Positions 42,839-51,233 of a stretch of DNA of 61,345 bases are shown here, piece by piece; within the stretch, counting starts at the first letter, position 1, and each line of letters starts with the position of its first letter. This DNA is from Candidatus Gastranaerophilales bacterium. Its GTDB lineage: Bacteria; Cyanobacteriota; Vampirovibrionia; Gastranaerophilales; Gastranaerophilaceae. The notes beneath the pieces are model-generated. The model saw only the letters and a program-made list of their open reading frames with translations. It searched no databases and had not been told where the DNA came from. Position numbers and translations under genes: made by a program. The DNA lies in assembly GCA_944322725.1 (NCBI GenBank), contig CALUPU010000010.1, positions 1 through 61,345 on the forward strand, read 5' to 3'.

Positions 42839-42867
42839 ATTATAGCCCAATAAGGGTTTCGGGTAAA
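42839..42867 (-). promoter_or_regulatory. Promoter placing the rsgA transcript start at its ATG
   Basis: TTTACC (42862-42867) and a perfect TATAAT (42839-42844) on the minus strand are 17 nt apart. Seven nucleotides separate TATAAT from ATG, so transcription should begin at 42831-42832, at the first base of the start codon or one before it. Confidence 0.65.
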
Positions 42868-42888
42868 TAATTATTACAAAACAATCTA

Positions 42889-43296
42889 TTATTTATCCAC
42901 AACAATCTTTTTAAACAGATTATTCTTAGGGACACTGTTGCCCATTTTTACAATTTTTTCAAATGCAAATTTCAAAGGATTACACTTTTTTGAAGACTCA
43001 ATTATTGTAACCTTAGTCAATTGATAATCGTCTGCATTCATCGGGACTAACACACTTTTTTTAGGATTAAATCTTGAAAAAGTCAAAAAAGGAAAACCTT
43101 TATCATTAACGCCCATATCAAATCTGACTCTGGTCTGAAGGTACGCACCCTCAATATTTTTCCTTGCCTGATTGAGTTTATCGAACTTTCTGTTGTCAAC
43201 AGCATAGTCTGCAACCTGCTTTAATGACTCACTGTGCAGAAATTTTGCACCGAATTTAGGGCTATGAGCGTACGTACAGTTTTGTTTTATTTGCAT
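42889..43296 (-). CDS. Unrecognised basic protein with SPKFGAKF N-terminus
   Basis: A 135-residue basic protein of unknown function. No signal peptide or membrane helix is present. The N-terminal HSPKFGAKF stretch resembles N-termini of other small proteins of this window (SFKSAF, TFKQF). It then has a helical region (SESLKQVADYAVDNRKFDKL), a beta-rich centre (FPFLTFSRFNPKKSVLV) and a Lys-rich tail. AAGGAAAG lies 5 nt before the ATG, a good site. It follows the MmcQ-like gene by 58 nt, likely in the valS transcript, and stops just before the rsgA promoter. Confidence 0.7.
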   Translation of the reverse strand: MQIKQNCTYAHSPKFGAKFLHSESLKQVADYAVDNRKFDKLNQARKNIEGAYLQTRVRFDMGVNDKGFPFLTFSRFNPKKSVLVPMNADDYQLTKVTIIESSKKCNPLKFAFEKIVKMGNSVPKNNLFKKIVVDK

Positions 43297-43354
43297 AATC
43301 TTTCCTTCACCTCTTTGTAAAAATACAAATCATGTGAAAAAAATTTTTTGCGTA

Positions 43355-43699
43355 TTATTTTTTAGATTTTGGTGCTGTCAGTTCAAAGCTGTTTTTTATA
43401 ATCCTATCAAGCACATCGGACGGTGTTTTTTCAGGGTCAGCTTTTATCCAGTGTTTTTTGTTCATGTGCCATCCGGGGGTTATGGACGGATATTGCATAC
43501 GAAGCAATGCCCCGATTTCAGGCTCTGTTTTGAGATTGATATAGAGTTTTTTATCAAGGTAAAACACAAGCGCAAACCACTTGTCATTGCTTTTGTGGCG
43601 CATGACACATGTATCTTTGTACTCATCGCGCCCGAAAGGATAAGTTTCTATCGCGTCATCCGAAATCAAACAACGCTGTATCAGTTCCTGTTTTTTCAT
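43355..43699 (-). CDS. MmcQ/YjbR family protein
   Basis: A 114-residue protein of the MmcQ/YjbR family, which has a CyaY-like double-wing fold thought to bind DNA. Family marks are AIETYPFGRDEY, ALVFYLDKKLYINLKTEPE and the C-terminal TPGWHMNKKHWIKADPE. The cellular role of the family is not settled. It starts 6 nt after the valS stop without its own clear ribosome site, so translation is probably coupled to valS. Confidence 0.9.
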   Translation of the reverse strand: MKKQELIQRCLISDDAIETYPFGRDEYKDTCVMRHKSNDKWFALVFYLDKKLYINLKTEPEIGALLRMQYPSITPGWHMNKKHWIKADPEKTPSDVLDRIIKNSFELTAPKSKK

Positions 43700-43705
43700 A
43701 TGCTG

Positions 43706-46360
43706 TTATTTAAGAGTTTCAATAAGTTCTTTTATCGCATTAATTTGAGCATTCAACTCGTCCGCGCGGGCTTGAGTTTCTTCAATCAACTCTTTGGGCG
43801 CCTTTTCAACAAAGTTTTTGTTTTTAAGTCTGCCCTCAAGGCTCATTTTTTCTTTGTCGAGTTTTTCAATTTTCTTGTTCTGACGTGCGATTTCCTCGTC
43901 AAAATCAATCAAACCTTCAAGCGGGATTATGATTTTTGAATTGCCTACAACCGCAGACGCTGATTTCTTGGGCATTTGAGTGTCCTCACCCTTAAACTCT
44001 ACGCTTTCGATTCTTGCAAGACGTTTGAGGTAAGGCACAACAGCTTCAAACACCGGTTTCTCAGCAGCACTTGCAAGAACAGTAATATCCATTTGTGCAC
44101 TCAACGGAATGTTCAAGCCCTGACGAACATTTCTCAAAGACTTAATTGTTTCAAAAACAAGTTCCATTTCTTTGTTTTCCGTTTCAAAAACAAATTCTTT
44201 TTTATAAGTCGGGAACTCTGCTTTGATGATACCGATTGTTTCCTTTTCCTGCGGTATTAACTGCCAGATGGCTTCTGTGATATGCGGCATAATCGGGTGG
44301 AGCATTCTTAAAGCCATATCAAGAACATATCTCAAAACCCTTTGAGTATTGGCTTTTTGAGCCTCATCCTGCAATTGAATTTTTGCAATCTCAACATACC
44401 AGTCGCAATACTCGTTCCAGAAGAAGTCATACAAAACATGTGCAGTTTCGCCTATTCTGAAGGATTCCATGTTTTCGTTAACGAGTTTTGCAGTTTCGTT
44501 GAGTCTGTGCAAAATCCATCTGTCAGCGATTGTAAGATTGTCCGTATCAATTGCTTTGTTGTCAACGCCTTCGAGATTCATAAGCACAAATCTTGAAGCG
44601 TTCCAGATTTTGTTGGCAAAGTTTCTGCCGTATTCAAATTTGTCTTCGCTGACTTTAATATCCTGACCGCCGTATGTACACATCGAAGTCATAGTAAATC
44701 TCAATGCGTCACAGCCGTATTTGTCAATAATGATAACTGGGTCAACCGTGTTACCTTTGGATTTTGACATTTTCTGACCTTTTTCATCACGTATTAAACC
44801 GTGAATGTAAACAGTAGAAAACGGTGCTTTACCGGTAAATTCCAGCCCCATGGTAATCATTCTGGCAACCCAGAAGAAAATAATATCAAAACCTGTTACA
44901 AGAGTTGTAGTCGGATAGAATTTTTTGAAATCCTCAGCATCCGTATTTGGCCAGCCCATTGTAGAAAACGGCCACAAGCCTGATGAAAACCATGTATCAA
45001 GAACATCGGTTTCTTGAGTGTAATTTTCAGGGTCAGGATTTTCCTTTGCTACAACAATTTCGCCTGTCGTGTTGTGGATGTAAGCGGGAATCTGATGTCC
45101 CCACCACAATTGACGCGAAATACACCAGTCGCGGATATTTTCCATCCAGCCGAGGTAATTCTTTTCCCATTTTTCAGGCACAAATTTGATTTCGCCTGTT
45201 TTTACTGCCTTAATTGCAGCTTCTGCAAGAGGTTTCATTTTTACAAACCACTGTTCGGAAAGCAGCGGCTCGATTGTTGTGTGGCAGCGCTGACACTTGC
45301 CAACATTGTGCTCAAGGTCAGTTATTCTCACCAAATCATTGTGATAACGAAGCATATCAACGGTTTTCTTACGTGCTTCGTCTCTGTCAAGACCGTGAAG
45401 TTCTTCCGGCACTTCGGCGCATGCTTTCATCTTACCCTCGCCGTCAATAACCCAGATGGGTTTTAGGTTGTGGCGTTTAGAGATTTCATAGTCGTTGGGG
45501 TCGTGCGCAGGAGTAATTTTCAACGCGCCTGTACCGAATTTTTTATCAACATATTCATCGGCAATGATAGGAATTTCTCTGCCCGTAAGCGGAATAACAA
45601 CTGTTTTGCCGATTAAGTCTTTATATTTGTAATCTGTCGGATTGACGGCTATCGCAGCGTCACCAAACATTGTTTCGGGTCTTGTTGTCGCAATTACGAT
45701 TGCGCCGGGTTCATCTTTTAAAGAGTAGCTTATTTCCCAGAGGTGGCTTGCCTCGGTTTCGTATTCCGTTTCAACATCAGAAATAGCTGACTGACAGCGA
45801 GGGCACCAGTTTACGATATAAGAGCCTTTGTAGATTAAGCCTTTTTCGTATAATTTTATAAAAACTTCTTTAACTGCTTCAGAGCAGCCTTTGTCTAAGG
45901 TGAATCTTTCTCTTGAACGGTCAAAAGAGGCACCAAGGCGTTTACACTGGTCTAAAATGGCGCTTTTGTGCTCGTTAGCCCAATCCCATGTGCGCGCAAG
46001 GAATTTTTCTCTGCCGAGTTCGTGACGGTTTGTGCCTTCGGCTCTCAATTGTTTTTCCACAACATTTTGTGTAGCAATACCTGCGTGGTCAGTACCCGGA
46101 ACCCAGAGAGTTTCATATCCTGACATTCTGTGGTAGCGCACAAGAATATCCTGCAAAGTTTCATCAATAGCGTGACCCATATGAAGAACGCCTGTAACAT
46201 TTGGAGGAGGAATAACAATAGAAAAAGGTTTTTTAGGAGATTTTGCATCAGCTTTAAAGCACTCATTGTCTTCCCAAAACTTATAAATTCTTTCTTCAGT
46301 AGCTTTTGCATCATAAGTTGTAGGCAAATCGCTAAAATTAACAGTCTTTGTATTTTCCAT
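43706..46360 (-). CDS. valS: Valyl-tRNA synthetase
   Basis: An 884-residue class I synthetase that charges tRNA-Val. The HIGH-type motif is PPPNVTGVLHMGHA and the KMSKS motif GQKMSKSKGNTVDP. The CP1 editing domain (~190-340) includes TTRPETMFGDAAIAV and GTGALKITPAHDPND. The C-terminus has the anticodon-binding helical domain and the ValS-specific coiled-coil arm (last ~70 residues, Lys/Glu-rich). AGAGG lies about 12 nt before the ATG. Length and motif order are normal. Confidence 0.98.
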   Translation of the reverse strand: MENTKTVNFSDLPTTYDAKATEERIYKFWEDNECFKADAKSPKKPFSIVIPPPNVTGVLHMGHAIDETLQDILVRYHRMSGYETLWVPGTDHAGIATQNVVEKQLRAEGTNRHELGREKFLARTWDWANEHKSAILDQCKRLGASFDRSRERFTLDKGCSEAVKEVFIKLYEKGLIYKGSYIVNWCPRCQSAISDVETEYETEASHLWEISYSLKDEPGAIVIATTRPETMFGDAAIAVNPTDYKYKDLIGKTVVIPLTGREIPIIADEYVDKKFGTGALKITPAHDPNDYEISKRHNLKPIWVIDGEGKMKACAEVPEELHGLDRDEARKKTVDMLRYHNDLVRITDLEHNVGKCQRCHTTIEPLLSEQWFVKMKPLAEAAIKAVKTGEIKFVPEKWEKNYLGWMENIRDWCISRQLWWGHQIPAYIHNTTGEIVVAKENPDPENYTQETDVLDTWFSSGLWPFSTMGWPNTDAEDFKKFYPTTTLVTGFDIIFFWVARMITMGLEFTGKAPFSTVYIHGLIRDEKGQKMSKSKGNTVDPVIIIDKYGCDALRFTMTSMCTYGGQDIKVSEDKFEYGRNFANKIWNASRFVLMNLEGVDNKAIDTDNLTIADRWILHRLNETAKLVNENMESFRIGETAHVLYDFFWNEYCDWYVEIAKIQLQDEAQKANTQRVLRYVLDMALRMLHPIMPHITEAIWQLIPQEKETIGIIKAEFPTYKKEFVFETENKEMELVFETIKSLRNVRQGLNIPLSAQMDITVLASAAEKPVFEAVVPYLKRLARIESVEFKGEDTQMPKKSASAVVGNSKIIIPLEGLIDFDEEIARQNKKIEKLDKEKMSLEGRLKNKNFVEKAPKELIEETQARADELNAQINAIKELIETLK

Positions 46361-46435
46361 GGTTCAATACGCCTCTTAAATATTTCAGATATTCTTAAAA
46401 ATAGCACAAAGAAAGTGAAATATCTATTTATATAT

Positions 46436-46470
46436 AAAAAAACTGCTCCGAGTAATCCCGAAGCAGTTTT
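46436..46470 (-). terminator. Intrinsic terminator of tuf
   Basis: AAACTGCT (46440-46447) pairs with AGCAGTTTT (46462-46470); on the minus strand a run of T residues (46436-46442) follows the stem. It lies about 26 nt beyond the tuf stop. Confidence 0.85.
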
Positions 46471-46495
46471 AAGTTTATGTGTGTTACAAAATTAA

Positions 46496-47704
46496 TTAAG
46501 CGATAATTTTGTCAACAACACCCGCACCAACTGTACGTCCGCCTTCTCTGATAGCAAATCTCATACCTTGTTCAATAGCTACAGGAGCAATCAATTCAAC
46601 GTCCATAACAACGTTGTCGCCAGGCATAACCATTTCGCCGTCAAATTTGATAGAACCGGTTACGTCAGTAGTTCTGATGTAGAACTGAGGTCTGTATCCG
46701 GGGAAGAAAGGAGTGTGACGTCCGCCTTCTTCTTTTGTCAAAACGTAAACGTTAGCTGTAAATTTAGTGTGAGGTGTGATAGAACCGGGAGCAGCCAATA
46801 CTTGACCTCTTTGGATTTCAGTTTTATCGATACCACGAAGCAATGCACCGATGTTGTCGCCTGCAAGACCTTCGTCTAACAGTTTTCTGAACATTTCAAC
46901 ACCTGTAACTGTTGTTTTCTTAGTTTCGCCAAAACCAACGATTTCAACTTCTTGACCAACTTTAACTTTACCTCTTTCAACACGGCCTGTAGCAACAGTA
47001 CCACGACCTGTAATAGAGAATACGTCTTCAACAGGCATCAAGAAAGGTTTGTCAAGATCACGTTCAGGAGTAGGAACATAAGAATCAACAGCATCCATAA
47101 GTTCCCAAATTTTGTCAACCCATTTATCTTCGCCTCTTTTGATAGAAGGATTAGCTTGAACTGCTTCTAAAGCTTTCAGAGCAGAACCTTTGATAATAGG
47201 AATATTATCACCATCAAATTCGTAAGAAGATAACAATTCTCTTGTTTCCATTTCAACAAGGTCAAGAAGTTCTTCATCATCAACCATGTCACATTTATTC
47301 AAGAATACAACCAATTTAGGTACACCAACCTGTCTTGCCAAGAGAATGTGTTCTCTTGTCTGAGGCATAGGACCATCTGTAGCAGCGATAACCAAGATAC
47401 CGCCGTCCATTTGAGCTGCACCTGTAATCATGTTTTTAACATAGTCAGCGTGGCCTGGGCAGTCAACGTGAGCATAGTGTCTGTCTGCTGTTTCATATTC
47501 TACGTGAGCAGTAGAGATAGTAATACCTCTTGCTTTTTCTTCCGGAGCAGCATCGATTTCATCGAATTTTTTAGCTTGTGCTTGACCAGCTGCTGCCAAT
47601 ACAGAAGTAATTGCTGCTGTCAATGTAGTTTTACCGTGGTCAACGTGGCCTACTGTACCAATGTTAACGTGCGGTTTCGTACGTTCATACTTTTCGCGTG
47701 CCAT
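46496..47704 (-). CDS. tuf: Elongation factor Tu
   Basis: A 402-residue GTPase that carries aminoacyl-tRNA to the ribosome. G1 is GHVDHGKT, G2 includes [12 protein letters not shown]3 DCPGHADY, G4 NKCDMVD and G5 GSALKALE. Domains 2 and 3 follow with the classical C-terminal [17 protein letters not shown] precedes the ATG. It stands alone with its own terminator and is not beside fusA or rps genes here, so the str operon is either split or a second copy exists elsewhere. Confidence 0.99.
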   Translation of the reverse strand: MAREKYERTKPHVNIGTVGHVDHGKTTLTAAITSVLAAAGQAQAKKFDEIDAAPEEKARGITISTAHVEYETADRHYAHVDCPGHADYVKNMITGAAQMDGGILVIAATDGPMPQTREHILLARQVGVPKLVVFLNKCDMVDDEELLDLVEMETRELLSSYEFDGDNIPIIKGSALKALEAVQANPSIKRGEDKWVDKIWELMDAVDSYVPTPERDLDKPFLMPVEDVFSITGRGTVATGRVERGKVKVGQEVEIVGFGETKKTTVTGVEMFRKLLDEGLAGDNIGALLRGIDKTEIQRGQVLAAPGSITPHTKFTANVYVLTKEEGGRHTPFFPGYRPQFYIRTTDVTGSIKFDGEMVMPGDNVVMDVELIAPVAIEQGMRFAIREGGRTVGAGVVDKIIA

Positions 47705-47793
47705 GAGATTAATCTCCTTTTTAGTTCAATATCTACTACTTTTCTATTGTCTTTCAAATAGTCACCGAGTCAGGCACATAATATGCCCAGCCC

Positions 47794-47829
47794 ATTATAC
47801 AATCTTATATGCTCATTTAATTTTGTCAA
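47794..47829 (-). promoter_or_regulatory. Candidate tuf promoter elements
   Basis: On the minus strand a perfect TTGACA (47824-47829), TATAAG (47804-47809) and TATAAT (47794-47799) lie upstream of tuf. Spacers of 14 and 24 nt are both non-ideal, so the exact promoter is uncertain. Confidence 0.35.
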
Positions 47830-47933
47830 CATGCAATTTTCAGGCATTTGTACACTGTAAAAGAATTTATTTGACTTTTTTAAAATCGTTATTAAATTCT
47901 AACAGAAAACCCGTGTTATAAAAGGATTAAATA

Positions 47934-48305
47934 GTGTTTTTTCAAAGAAAAAAAGAATGCACACACTCAAAAGTTACCCCCGACAAGGATGCTTGTTATT
48001 GTCCTGACTGTGGTAAATACATAGAAAACAAATGGTATCTCACACGTTGTAGTTGTTGTAACGTAAAACGGAAAAGTATAATTAAATTTGGACAAGTCAT
48101 ACCTGAAACAAAATTCTGCCCCAACTGTGGGTCTGAAAACTTTTACATAGAACCTGTTCAAAATATTAATTTTATTGACATTAATTTTGCTGTGTTAATC
48201 AAAGAAATTAACGAGGGAAAATCGCATAACAGAACTCAAAGTTGGTTGGAAAGAGAAAATAACGAACCAATAAAACTTCTGGGACTCAATTTGAGTTTTA
48301 ATTAA
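47934..48305 (+). CDS. Zinc-ribbon-type protein, function unknown
   Basis: A 123-residue protein. The start is GTG at 47934, with AAAGGA 8 nt upstream. Cysteine pairs in CYCPDC (near residue 22), RCSCC (near 38) and FCPNC (near 60) suggest two small zinc-binding units within the first 65 residues. The C-terminal half is polar and contains a likely amphipathic helix. No family is recognised. It is divergent from tuf and precedes another unknown gene. Confidence 0.72.
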   Translation: MFFQRKKECTHSKVTPDKDACYCPDCGKYIENKWYLTRCSCCNVKRKSIIKFGQVIPETKFCPNCGSENFYIEPVQNINFIDINFAVLIKEINEGKSHNRTQSWLERENNEPIKLLGLNLSFN

Positions 48306-48395
48306 GTTTTGTAAAATTCCCTTCGTATTTTGTAAATAAAATTTTTTCATCCTTTTTATAATTAGAGCAAAGTGTAGAAGAAAAGGATGTACAAA

Positions 48396-48899
48396 ATGAA
48401 AGTTCCGGCATTAAGAACATTTACAAGACCATTTTTAGATTTAAATGACCATAAAAGCTATGTAAAGCGCATGGAAGAACATTACAGACCCAAACACCTG
48501 TTAAGAGACATGGTTGCCAATCCTGATTTTGAAGGATTCAAAGCTTTAAACCAAAGGGCAGCCGGCGGTGATGTTCGTTTCCATTTTGTTTTTCCACAGG
48601 ACATACCGGACAAAATCATTCTGGACATGGCAGACAGAAAAAATCCCACGCTTGATGACATGGTAACAGCTTTTAAAAATATTTTTAAAGCTAAAAGCAA
48701 AAAGCAGCCTTTGCCTACTATGACAGCTAAAGAACTGAGAGGCTTTATAAAAGATTCCATCAAGGGCGTTTTCTTCCCGGCCGAAGTCGGAAATTATCCT
48801 GTAAAATCCGTAACTTTTGACCCGAAAAAGCCTTATATAGAAGAAATGAAAACAGCATTAAGAGAACTTGCCAACGAAAGACTTTTCGGAGCAAAATAA
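48396..48899 (+). CDS. Unrecognised basic protein upstream of tpiA
   Basis: A 167-residue basic protein. The ATG at 48396 is favoured because AAAAGG lies 9 nt upstream; an ATG at 48387 directly touches that ribosome site. There is no signal peptide or membrane helix. It looks mixed alpha/beta, with GGDVRFHFVFPQDIPDK, a helix DDMVTAFKNIFKAKSKK and a C-terminal helix EEMKTALRELANERLF. No known motif is seen. The tpiA gene starts 75 nt after its stop behind its own strong ribosome site. Confidence 0.7.
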   Translation: MKVPALRTFTRPFLDLNDHKSYVKRMEEHYRPKHLLRDMVANPDFEGFKALNQRAAGGDVRFHFVFPQDIPDKIILDMADRKNPTLDDMVTAFKNIFKAKSKKQPLPTMTAKELRGFIKDSIKGVFFPAEVGNYPVKSVTFDPKKPYIEEMKTALRELANERLFGAK

Positions 48900-48974
48900 A
48901 TAATATTTCTTGATAAATCTCCTTGTTTTGTCTACGATTCAATTGTTAATCGGCACAAGATAAGGAGATTTATT

Positions 48975-49751
48975 ATGTCAAGAAGACCCGTTATCGCAGG
49001 TAACTGGAAAATGCACAAATTGCAGTCAGAATCTGCGCAATTAGTTAACGACTTAATGAAAGAATTAAAAGACATGGATAAAGCAGCAATGCCTGAAGTT
49101 GTTGTTGCACCCGTGTTTACATCACTTTATGCAGTAAACAAAGCGATGACAGATTGCGGATGTGGCAGAGTAAAACTTGCTTGCCAAAACTGCTACTTTG
49201 AAACTCAAGGCGCTTTCACAGGCGAAGTATCTGTAGAAATGGCTAAAGATGCAGGCTGCGAATATATAATCATCGGTCACTCAGAAAGAAGACAATACTT
49301 TGGCGAAACTGATGAAATGGTTAATAAAAAAGCTAAAAAAATCCTCGCAGAAGGTCTTGTACCTATCATCTGCTGCGGCGAGTCTCTTGAACAAAGAGAA
49401 GAAGGCGTTACAGATTCTCATATCGCTTCTCAAATCAAAGCTGCCCTTGAAGGATTAAGCGCAGAAGAAGTTGCTAAATCAATCATTGCTTACGAACCTA
49501 TCTGGGCTATCGGTACAGGCAAAACCTGCGATTCTGTCGAAGCAAACAGAGTAATTGCTATGATTAGAAATGTTGTAAAAGAAGTTGCAGGCGCGCAAGC
49601 CTCTGACGCTATCAGAATCCTTTACGGCGGAAGCGTAAAACCTGAAACTATTGAAGAACAAATGGCTCAATCTGACATCGACGGCGCATTAGTTGGCGGT
49701 GCAAGCTTGAAAGCTGACAGTTTCGCTAAAATTGTTAAAGGCGCTATGTAA
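48975..49751 (+). CDS. tpiA: Triosephosphate isomerase
   Basis: A 258-residue TIM barrel that interconverts dihydroxyacetone phosphate and glyceraldehyde-3-phosphate in glycolysis. The N-terminal AGNWKMHK supplies the Asn and Lys of the active site, IIGHSERR the catalytic His, and AYEPIWAIGTGKT the catalytic Glu followed by the flexible loop. LYGGSVKPE and LVGGASL bind phosphate. AAGGAG precedes the ATG. The gene is followed by a hairpin-rich tail and a terminator at 49937-49968. Confidence 0.98.
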   Translation: MSRRPVIAGNWKMHKLQSESAQLVNDLMKELKDMDKAAMPEVVVAPVFTSLYAVNKAMTDCGCGRVKLACQNCYFETQGAFTGEVSVEMAKDAGCEYIIIGHSERRQYFGETDEMVNKKAKKILAEGLVPIICCGESLEQREEGVTDSHIASQIKAALEGLSAEEVAKSIIAYEPIWAIGTGKTCDSVEANRVIAMIRNVVKEVAGAQASDAIRILYGGSVKPETIEEQMAQSDIDGALVGGASLKADSFAKIVKGAM

Positions 49752-49936
49752 ATTAAAATAAGTGGAGCTGTTTGACGGTCACGAAGGTGACTGGCAATCA
49801 GCGTAACTGTCCTATAGCGACGTTACGGAGAAAACGAAGTTTTCGAAGTGAACAAATCTTTGATTTGACAGGAGCCGGAAAAACTAAGTGTGTGAAACCC
49901 GTCGGGGTTCGATGCATTTAGATAACGCTAAAAATT
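49752..49936 (+). repeat. Hairpin-rich tail after tpiA (five short perfect stems)
   Basis: The 3' region between the tpiA stop and its terminator contains five perfect small inverted repeats in a row: GTCAC-GAAG-GTGAC (49778-49791), CGTAAC/GTTACG (49802-49827), GAAAAC-GAA-GTTTTC (49830-49844), CAAATC-TTT-GATTTG (49853-49867) and AACCC-GTCG-GGGTT (49896-49909). There is no open reading frame. GTTACG and GAAAAC/GTTTTC elements recur in the atpD-atpC gap. It is either a structured 3' UTR or a repeat family; function unknown. Confidence 0.55.
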
Positions 49937-49968
49937 AAAAAGCCTCTATATAACAATAGAGGCTTTTT
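49937..49968 (+). terminator. Terminator after tpiA
   Basis: AAAAAGCCTCTAT (49937-49949) and ATAGAGGCTTTTT (49956-49968) are perfect inverted repeats with a 6-nt loop, ending in T5. Confidence 0.93.
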
Positions 49969-50195
49969 GTTATAAAATGAATTAATTTAGTTAATATAAA
50001 TTTGTATTCTTCGTTACACAATCAACTATATCAAATTTTTATATTTTCTTTCTTCTTTCTATTTTTTAGATTCAATAGAGTAAAACATGTAAAAATAAAA
50101 AATTACTATATATTTCTTCATTTATCTTAATAATAGCCTGTTGCTTTGTTTTTGTTAAAATTGAAAAAAGTGCACAAGGATTTGGAACAGAAATT
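49969..50195. other. AT-rich gap ahead of dedA
   Basis: No gene or clear structured element is seen. The sequence is very AT-rich and should contain the dedA promoter, but no pair of -35 and -10 boxes stands out. Confidence 0.4.
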
Positions 50196-50813
50196 ATGCT
50201 TGATACAATATTAGGACATTTGATAAGCTTTATAGAACACATTATTACTGCCATGGGACCTTTTGGCATAAGCCTTTTGATGGCAATAGAGTCGTGTAAT
50301 ATCCCTTTGCCCAGTGAAGCTATCTTGCCTTTTGCGGGTTACATGGTTTCAAAAGGAATCTTTAATTTCCACGTTGCAGCGTGGGCAGGGGCTTTCGGCT
50401 GTGTGCTGGGGTCAATTCCTTCATATTATCTGGGGTATTTTGGCGGACGTACATTTGTTGAAAAATACGGTAAATACTTTTTGGTCAGCAAAAAAGACCT
50501 TGAAGACGCTGACAAATGGGTAGCAAAATACGGAGACTGGGCATTTTTCATTTGCAGAATGCTGCCTGTAATAAGAACCTTCATCTCTTTACCTGCAGGT
50601 ATTTTGAGAGCAAAAAAAAGATTTTTTTTCACATTTACGTTTCTTGGCTCTCTTGTGTGGAGTTATCTGCTAGTATATGTCGGTGTGAAAATGGGTCAGA
50701 ACATGGAAGCTTTCAAACATATCTGGCACAAATTTGACATAGCAATAGTAGCCGTTTGTTTTGTTCTGGGTATTGCATATCTTTACAAACACTTCAAACA
50801 TTTAAACGACTAA
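50196..50813 (+). CDS. DedA-family membrane protein
   Basis: A 205-residue polytopic protein of the DedA/VTT family, implicated in recycling undecaprenyl phosphate and phospholipids across the membrane and in maintaining the proton motive force. Family signs are ESCNIPLPSEAILPFAGYM (E-x5-P-x-P-x-E), the long loop with YYLGYFGGRTFVEKYG and FICRMLPVIRTFISLPAGIL with the conserved Arg residues. About five hydrophobic stretches are present. GGAA is 8-10 nt before the ATG. It stands alone between the tpiA terminator and a small convergent gene. Confidence 0.93.
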   Translation: MLDTILGHLISFIEHIITAMGPFGISLLMAIESCNIPLPSEAILPFAGYMVSKGIFNFHVAAWAGAFGCVLGSIPSYYLGYFGGRTFVEKYGKYFLVSKKDLEDADKWVAKYGDWAFFICRMLPVIRTFISLPAGILRAKKRFFFTFTFLGSLVWSYLLVYVGVKMGQNMEAFKHIWHKFDIAIVAVCFVLGIAYLYKHFKHLND

Positions 50814-50835
50814 AATATTGCTAAAATTTATGATT

Positions 50836-51012
50836 TTATTCAATAAGAAGAATATCGTGCCCCGGTATTCTTTCGAGTGTATTATTCCCTCTCAGCGGTG
50901 TGGACAATCTTTCCGTTAAACCTTTTCTAAAAGATGAAAATTTTTCCTTTTTGCTTTCATCAGCAGCAGAAACTGTTTTTCTGAAAACATTTTTTCCGTT
51001 TACATTATTCAT
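50836..51012 (-). CDS. Possible small basic protein of 58 residues
   Basis: A short minus-strand frame beginning at ATG 51012 with GAGGT 6 nt upstream. A longer frame up to 51150 has an unlikely Cys/Tyr-rich N-terminus and no ribosome site. The product is polar and basic (ESKKEKFSSFRKGLTERLS) and ends in ERIPGHDILLIE. No family is recognised. It converges on dedA with a 22-nt gap. Coding potential is moderate only. Confidence 0.45.
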   Translation of the reverse strand: MNNVNGKNVFRKTVSAADESKKEKFSSFRKGLTERLSTPLRGNNTLERIPGHDILLIE

Positions 51013-51164
51013 GCAAGACCTCGACTCTCTGCAATTTAGTAAATTAATAAACACATAAATATATAAGACCAATATTATTATGCAATGTTTTTCCGTTTTT
51101 GAAAAGAGTTTACAAGACTGACAAGCAAAATCGTTACATAACAAGTACACTGCTATAGGGTAGT

Positions 51165-51193
51165 TTGTAAAAATATGGACATTCTCGTATGTT
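51165..51193 (+). promoter_or_regulatory. Candidate promoter of fabI
   Basis: TTGTAA (51165-51170) and TATGTT (51188-51193) are 17 nt apart, about 40 nt before the fabI ATG. Confidence 0.45.
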
Positions 51194-51233
51194 GATACTA
51201 AGATACAGTTATATCATTTAAGGAGAATTTTTT

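Noticed and set aside
49903-49915. GGGGTTCGATGC, resembling a tRNA T-arm
   Set aside because: The stem beyond the loop does not pair, and no acceptor, D or anticodon arms can be placed around it.
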